The translations under genes and the position numbers were made by a program. Source: Alphaproteobacteria bacterium US3C007 (GTDB lineage Bacteria > Pseudomonadota > Alphaproteobacteria > Rhodobacterales > Rhodobacteraceae). From it: a stretch of 64,000 bases of DNA. The number at the start of each line of letters is the position of its first letter. Position 1 is the stretch's first letter. Shown piece by piece: positions 60,834 to 64,000 of this stretch. The stretch covers positions 3,224,001 through 3,288,000 of the forward strand of contig CP139918.1 of assembly GCA_034423775.1 (NCBI GenBank), given 5' to 3'. Below the pieces are notes generated by a model. It was not told the DNA's origin. It worked only from the letters and a program-made list of their open reading frames with translations, and did no database searches.

Positions 60834-61457
60834 AGCCGCCTGCTTGACGGCCCCAAGCAAGCCTTAATGTAGCTAAGGGGCAGTCATGGTCTTCATGTTT
60901 GCCTCAAAGGGTTTAGAAAAACTGTTGATCACCCGTACTAAAGGCGTTGAATATGTATTTGGCAAAGAGTTGTCACGCTTAAACGCTTTGTTTTTTAAGA
61001 TCAGTCTGCTATCTTTTGATTTCAAAATATAAGAACGTGGGTGGGTGGGGTGCCACTACATTTCTCTCGTAAGCGGGCTCGTTTTTAATGAAAAGCCCCT
61101 TCTCTGCGTTACTCATATTAGCTTTGGTTGTAATGTTTGCACTTGGCTTGCCGGAACGCTAAGACAACTTAAAAGATTGGCCAATCGGTCTTACATAATG
61201 CCCAACCCCATCATGTGATTTTCAATAATTTCGCTTGCGCGCGAAGCAAACTGACAAGACATTTAAATCGATGACAAGGTTTTTCTGCCCGACTGTGCGA
61301 ATGCAAAATTGATCTAAATCTTTTTTTTCATCGTATCTTATACATCAATTACAAAAGAGCATCTGTCCTCTCCTATCTGCGCCAGTTGCCACTTTCGTTA
61401 ACGCGGCTCAAGCCACCGCTGATCAAGATGCGGCATAAAACAGTAAGGAAAGAATTC
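60834..61457. other. Gene-poor stretch with two doubtful short ORFs
   Basis: A frame at 60886-61032 (48 codons, MVFMFASKGLEKLLITRTKG) has AAGGGG five bases upstream of its ATG, a good site, but no recognisable features. A second at 61088-61162 (24 codons, MKSPFSALLILALVVMFALG) would encode a tiny hydrophobic peptide without a clear ribosome site. A GCTTG/CAAGC stem lies just after the cupin remnant (60842-60858). Nothing else is supported. Confidence 0.35.
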
Positions 61458-61595
61458 ATGTTTTTGGCAAAAAAGATCTTGGCAACAAATCTCGTATTGA
61501 CGGGAGCTTTAATCGGAACAGCTGCCCTCACAATTATAGCATATGGCTGCAAAAATAAAAAAAACAGCTCGATAACAGAGGAACGCACATCATGA
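61458..61595 (+). CDS. Small membrane protein upstream of the TPR gene
   Basis: 45-residue protein with one hydrophobic helix (residues 8-29, ATNLVLTGALIGTAALTIIA) and a polar tail with one cysteine (YGCKNKKNSSITEERTS). ATG 61458 is preceded by AAGGAAAG. Its TGA overlaps the ATG of the TPR protein gene (ATGA), so the two are translationally coupled. The frame is open further upstream but without a ribosome site. Function unknown. Confidence 0.6.
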   Translation: MFLAKKILATNLVLTGALIGTAALTIIAYGCKNKKNSSITEERTS

Positions 61596-62065
61596 AAAAG
61601 GCATTTGTGTTATTTCTAGGTGCATGCTTGATTGGCACCTTTACCTTTGCGGCGGGCAGTTCTAGCAACTCGTCTTCCAGCTCTGATCGATATGGAGCAT
61701 CAAGTGCAGAAACAAACCGCTTTTCCAAGATCAATGCTCTGATCAGGCTAGAAAAATTTGCTGAAGCACATGCCGAACTGAAAAACCTCTCGCCTCAAAC
61801 AGACGAGGCAGAGCGTCAAAACCTTTTAGGGTTTACCGCTCGAAAATCTGGCGATTTGGCAGCAGCTGCCAGCTATTATAAGACTGCATTGACGATTGAC
61901 CCCAAACATATTGGCGCGCTGGAATATCAAGGCGAGTTATTTATTCAACTTGGCGATATTGAAAAGGCTCAGGGAAATTTAGCAAAAATAGAAACGATAT
62001 GCTGGCTTCCTTGCAATGAAGAATATGAGCTTAGAGGTGCTTTAGAAAAAATGCTCACCAATTAA
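61592..62065 (+). CDS. Secreted tetratricopeptide-repeat protein
   Basis: 157-residue protein with signal peptide MKKAFVLFLGACLIGTFTFA, a serine-rich linker (GSSSNSSSSSDRYGASS), then two to three TPR motifs: residues about 46-78 (LIRLEKFAEAHAELKNLSP), 80-112 (NLLGFTARKSGDLAAAASYY) and 113-145 (ALEYQGELFIQLGDIEKAQG). TPRs mediate protein contacts; this would act in the periplasm. Coupled by ATGA to the small membrane protein upstream; the TspO-type gene follows 100 bases later. Confidence 0.82.
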   Translation: MKKAFVLFLGACLIGTFTFAAGSSSNSSSSSDRYGASSAETNRFSKINALIRLEKFAEAHAELKNLSPQTDEAERQNLLGFTARKSGDLAAAASYYKTALTIDPKHIGALEYQGELFIQLGDIEKAQGNLAKIETICWLPCNEEYELRGALEKMLTN

Positions 62066-62165
62066 GTGTGCTGCTATGCAAAAGCGTTCTGGCGCTAGAT
62101 ATTGTCTTTGTCAGAACACTACTTTCATGCTTAAAAAGCGTTTTTTTAAAAGTTAGGGGCCGTAA

Positions 62166-62633
62166 TTGAAACTGAAAATAGCGGTTTGGCTTTCATTATA
62201 CGCTTGCACGATTGTGGCAGCTTCGGGCGCTATTTGGTTTGCAGGTAATTTGAATGCTAACGATTGGATTGCGCCTGATGTAGCGCCGCCTGCATGGCTT
62301 TTTGGCCCCGTTTGGACTGTCTTATATCTGTTTATTGCAACAAGCGCCTATCGCGTGATTTATGCAGACCCTCATAAGCTAAAAGGCGTTGTCTTAGGTT
62401 TATGGAGCTTACAAATGTGTTTGAATACGCTTTGGACACCTGTGTTCTTTGGCGCATTTGATTTACCCGGCGCTCTCGCTCTCATTGTGGTTCTTTGGGC
62501 GGTAATTGGAGCGTATAGTGCTGTTAGCTTCTCAGTTGATCGAAAAGCTGGATACCTGTTTTTGCCTTATTGGGCATGGGTCTCCTTCGCCACAATTCTA
62601 AACTATAAATATATGATTTTGAATCCGCTTTAA
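62166..62633 (+). CDS. tspO: TspO/MBR family protein
   Basis: Five-helix membrane protein of the tryptophan-rich sensory protein/peripheral benzodiazepine receptor family that binds tetrapyrroles. Conserved features: APPAWLFGPVWTVLYLFIAT with the Pro/Trp cluster, LGLWSLQMCLNTLWTPVFFG and LPYWAWVSFATILNYKYMIL. Length 155 is typical. The start is TTG 62166 with AGGGG upstream; there is no ATG. In Rhodobacter TspO tunes photosynthesis-gene expression; there are no photosynthesis genes in the window, so its role here is open. Confidence 0.9.
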   Translation: MKLKIAVWLSLYACTIVAASGAIWFAGNLNANDWIAPDVAPPAWLFGPVWTVLYLFIATSAYRVIYADPHKLKGVVLGLWSLQMCLNTLWTPVFFGAFDLPGALALIVVLWAVIGAYSAVSFSVDRKAGYLFLPYWAWVSFATILNYKYMILNPL

Positions 62634-62690
62634 CCTATTCTTAAAATGAATGCCGTGTCGGTTCCCCTAAATAAGGTTTGACTATTCATC

Positions 62691-63581
62691 ATGCGACCTC
62701 TTAATCGAACCGGCCTCGCTATCATATTAAGCTTACTTGCATTGGCATTGTTCGATTCAATGGGTTTGATAATAAAACTGCTTTCTTCAAAATTTTCTGC
62801 TGCCGAGCTTTCGACCTGGAGAAACCTATTCGGATTAATTCCAGCTTTTTTAGTACTTTATTCGTCTAGAGCTTGGCGCCAAGCAGGGCAGATTTTTAAA
62901 ATTAGGCAATGGAAACTAGCTCTTTTTAGGGGCGTTATTGCCACGCTAGCTCAGCTTTGTTTTTACATGTCACTCGGCCTGATGGCATTTGCAACCGCGT
63001 CTACAATTACCTATGCCGGAGCGCTTTTTACAACTGCGTTTGCAATACCAATTTTAGGAGAACGCGTAGGTTGGATGCGCTGGGGGGCGGTTCTCGTCGG
63101 GTTTGTTGGTGTTGTTTTTATATTGCAACCTGGCAGTGATGCGTTCTCATTTTTCTCAATCTTACCCTTAGCCGCAGCGGCATTCTATGCGCTGCTGACA
63201 ATCACGGCTAAATTATTTGATGATGAGGTACCTAGTGCTTTGGTAAATCTGTACTCTTCAGTCATTTCAACCGCTTGCGCTACGATTATAACCTTGTTCA
63301 TTGGTGGGTTTACTATGTTTACTTCTTTTAAAGAGGTTCTCTGGTTAGTCCTTATGGGAGGGTTTGGCGGATCTGCAGTTCTTTTATTGGTGACCAGTTA
63401 CCGAATGACAGAACAAAGCAATTTGGCGCCATTCAGTTATTTTGGAATTCCTATCGCTTTTTTATTTGGATGGGCATTTTTCGACGAAACACCTTGGAAT
63501 ACATTATTCCCAGGCGCAGCACTCATCATTCTTGGAGGTTTGTTAATTGTTTGGCGCGAAAGTGCCCTCGCAAAACGTTAG
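62691..63581 (+). CDS. DMT-superfamily (EamA) transporter
   Basis: Inner-membrane transporter of 296 residues with ten hydrophobic segments arranged as two EamA repeats (about residues 10-140 and 155-290). The first repeat holds STWRNLFGLIPAFLVLYSSR and ASTITYAGALFTTAFAIPIL, the second VTSYRMTEQSNLAPFSYFGI. Members export amino acids or metabolites or import nucleotides; no substrate can be assigned. The ATG lies 57 bases after tspO; no ribosome site is strong. Confidence 0.87.
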   Translation: MRPLNRTGLAIILSLLALALFDSMGLIIKLLSSKFSAAELSTWRNLFGLIPAFLVLYSSRAWRQAGQIFKIRQWKLALFRGVIATLAQLCFYMSLGLMAFATASTITYAGALFTTAFAIPILGERVGWMRWGAVLVGFVGVVFILQPGSDAFSFFSILPLAAAAFYALLTITAKLFDDEVPSALVNLYSSVISTACATIITLFIGGFTMFTSFKEVLWLVLMGGFGGSAVLLLVTSYRMTEQSNLAPFSYFGIPIAFLFGWAFFDETPWNTLFPGAALIILGGLLIVWRESALAKR

Positions 63582-64000
63582 AACTAGAATTTTCATTGCG
63601 ATAAAATTTGTTCAACGAAACTCTACACCCCTTTCAATAGCTTTGGCAGGTTGTTTTTGAAGTTTGACTTATGAGTAGCGTATCCAAAAAGATTTTCTGT
63701 CGACGCCAAGTATAAATATACCCCTAAGGGCTCTGCAGGCACCCCACTGCTTTATAAGTAAGCCCTGCAATCTTAATAATAAGTTCGCGCAACAAACATC
63801 AACAAGCCCCGCCCCCTCTGCCATCTGAAAGGTTTTCGCTTTGCCTGTTTGGTATTGGCTATGCAGTTTGGATCTATCACCGCTGGGGCGATTTCCAGCA
63901 GCCGTTCCGCTATGCCACCCATCCGTCGAATTGAGCGCGCTAGGCCCGAACAGCTGACGGTGAGATTGGACGCTGGCGTGGTGAATGATGCGGTAGCACA
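63582..64000. other. Right-end non-coding or remnant region
   Basis: About 420 bases. The first 230 are AT-rich and empty. From about 63810 the composition becomes GC-richer and a + frame is open to the window edge (including SRSAMPPIRRIERARPEQLT, VRLDAGVVNDAVA), while neighbouring frames are also long. It may be the start of a gene continuing outside the window or a fragment of a mobile element; I cannot tell. Confidence 0.35.

Overview
The window reads as the chromosome of a marine alphaproteobacterium of the Rhodobacterales (roseobacter) group. This is inferred from gene order: dnaB-alr-mlaEF-radA-cvpA-purF, surE-pcm-nlpD next to tatABC, a complete nuo operon carrying lineage-specific extra genes and ending in birA-coaX-rnj, and ivd-mccB-mccA. 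Base composition looks moderate for a roseobacter, which would fit an RCA/Planktomarina-like lineage, but no database comparison was possible. Nothing in the window looks like a prophage, CRISPR array, intact insertion sequence, rRNA or tRNA.

Layout. 1-12 kb (mostly + strand): end of pyrE, dnaB behind a consensus DnaA box, alr-mlaE-mlaF-radA-cvpA-purF-SDR, then surE-pcm-nlpD. 12-17 kb (minus): an ATPase downstream of tatABC, an orphan ferric/spermidine-type ABC ATPase and an SDR with a non-canonical active site. 17-21 kb (+): prfC, a degraded stretch, a DEAD-box RNA helicase with a clear terminator. 21-40.5 kb (minus): one long transcription unit nuoABCDE-HhH protein-DUF5337-like-F-lipoprotein-microORF-G-H-I-microORF-J-K-L-M-N-birA-coaX-rnj. 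40.7-46 kb (minus): the leucine/isovalerate genes mccA, mccB, a small membrane protein and ivd, with a palindromic operator at the ivd start. 46-52.4 kb: a delta-class carbonic anhydrase, a DegT-type aminotransferase, gph, and glmU-glmS. 52.4-58.2 kb: MOSC protein, a sirtuin without zinc cysteines, an Ehu-type ABC importer and a divergent Lrp/AsnC regulator. 58.2-64 kb is AT-rich and gene-poor: an LprI-like secreted protein, a cupin gene broken by a single TGA, several tiny ORFs, a small-protein/TPR/TspO group and a DMT exporter.

How it works together. Most genes are housekeeping: replication, purine and cell-wall precursor synthesis, envelope lipid transport, Tat export, NADH oxidation, cofactor synthesis and RNA turnover. 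BirA, encoded downstream of nuoN, would biotinylate the MccA carboxylase encoded just upstream of nuoA. Ivd and Mcc feed branched-chain amino-acid carbon towards central metabolism, while NADH produced there is oxidised by the neighbouring complex I.

Most novel material. Inside the complex I operon, two unlisted microORFs (48 and 42 codons) fit exactly between flanking genes with ATGA or TGATG overlaps at both ends, and a 63-residue helix-hairpin-helix-like module is present twice, once fused to NuoE and once on a separate membrane protein. I found no clearly new defence or mobile system, and say so plainly.
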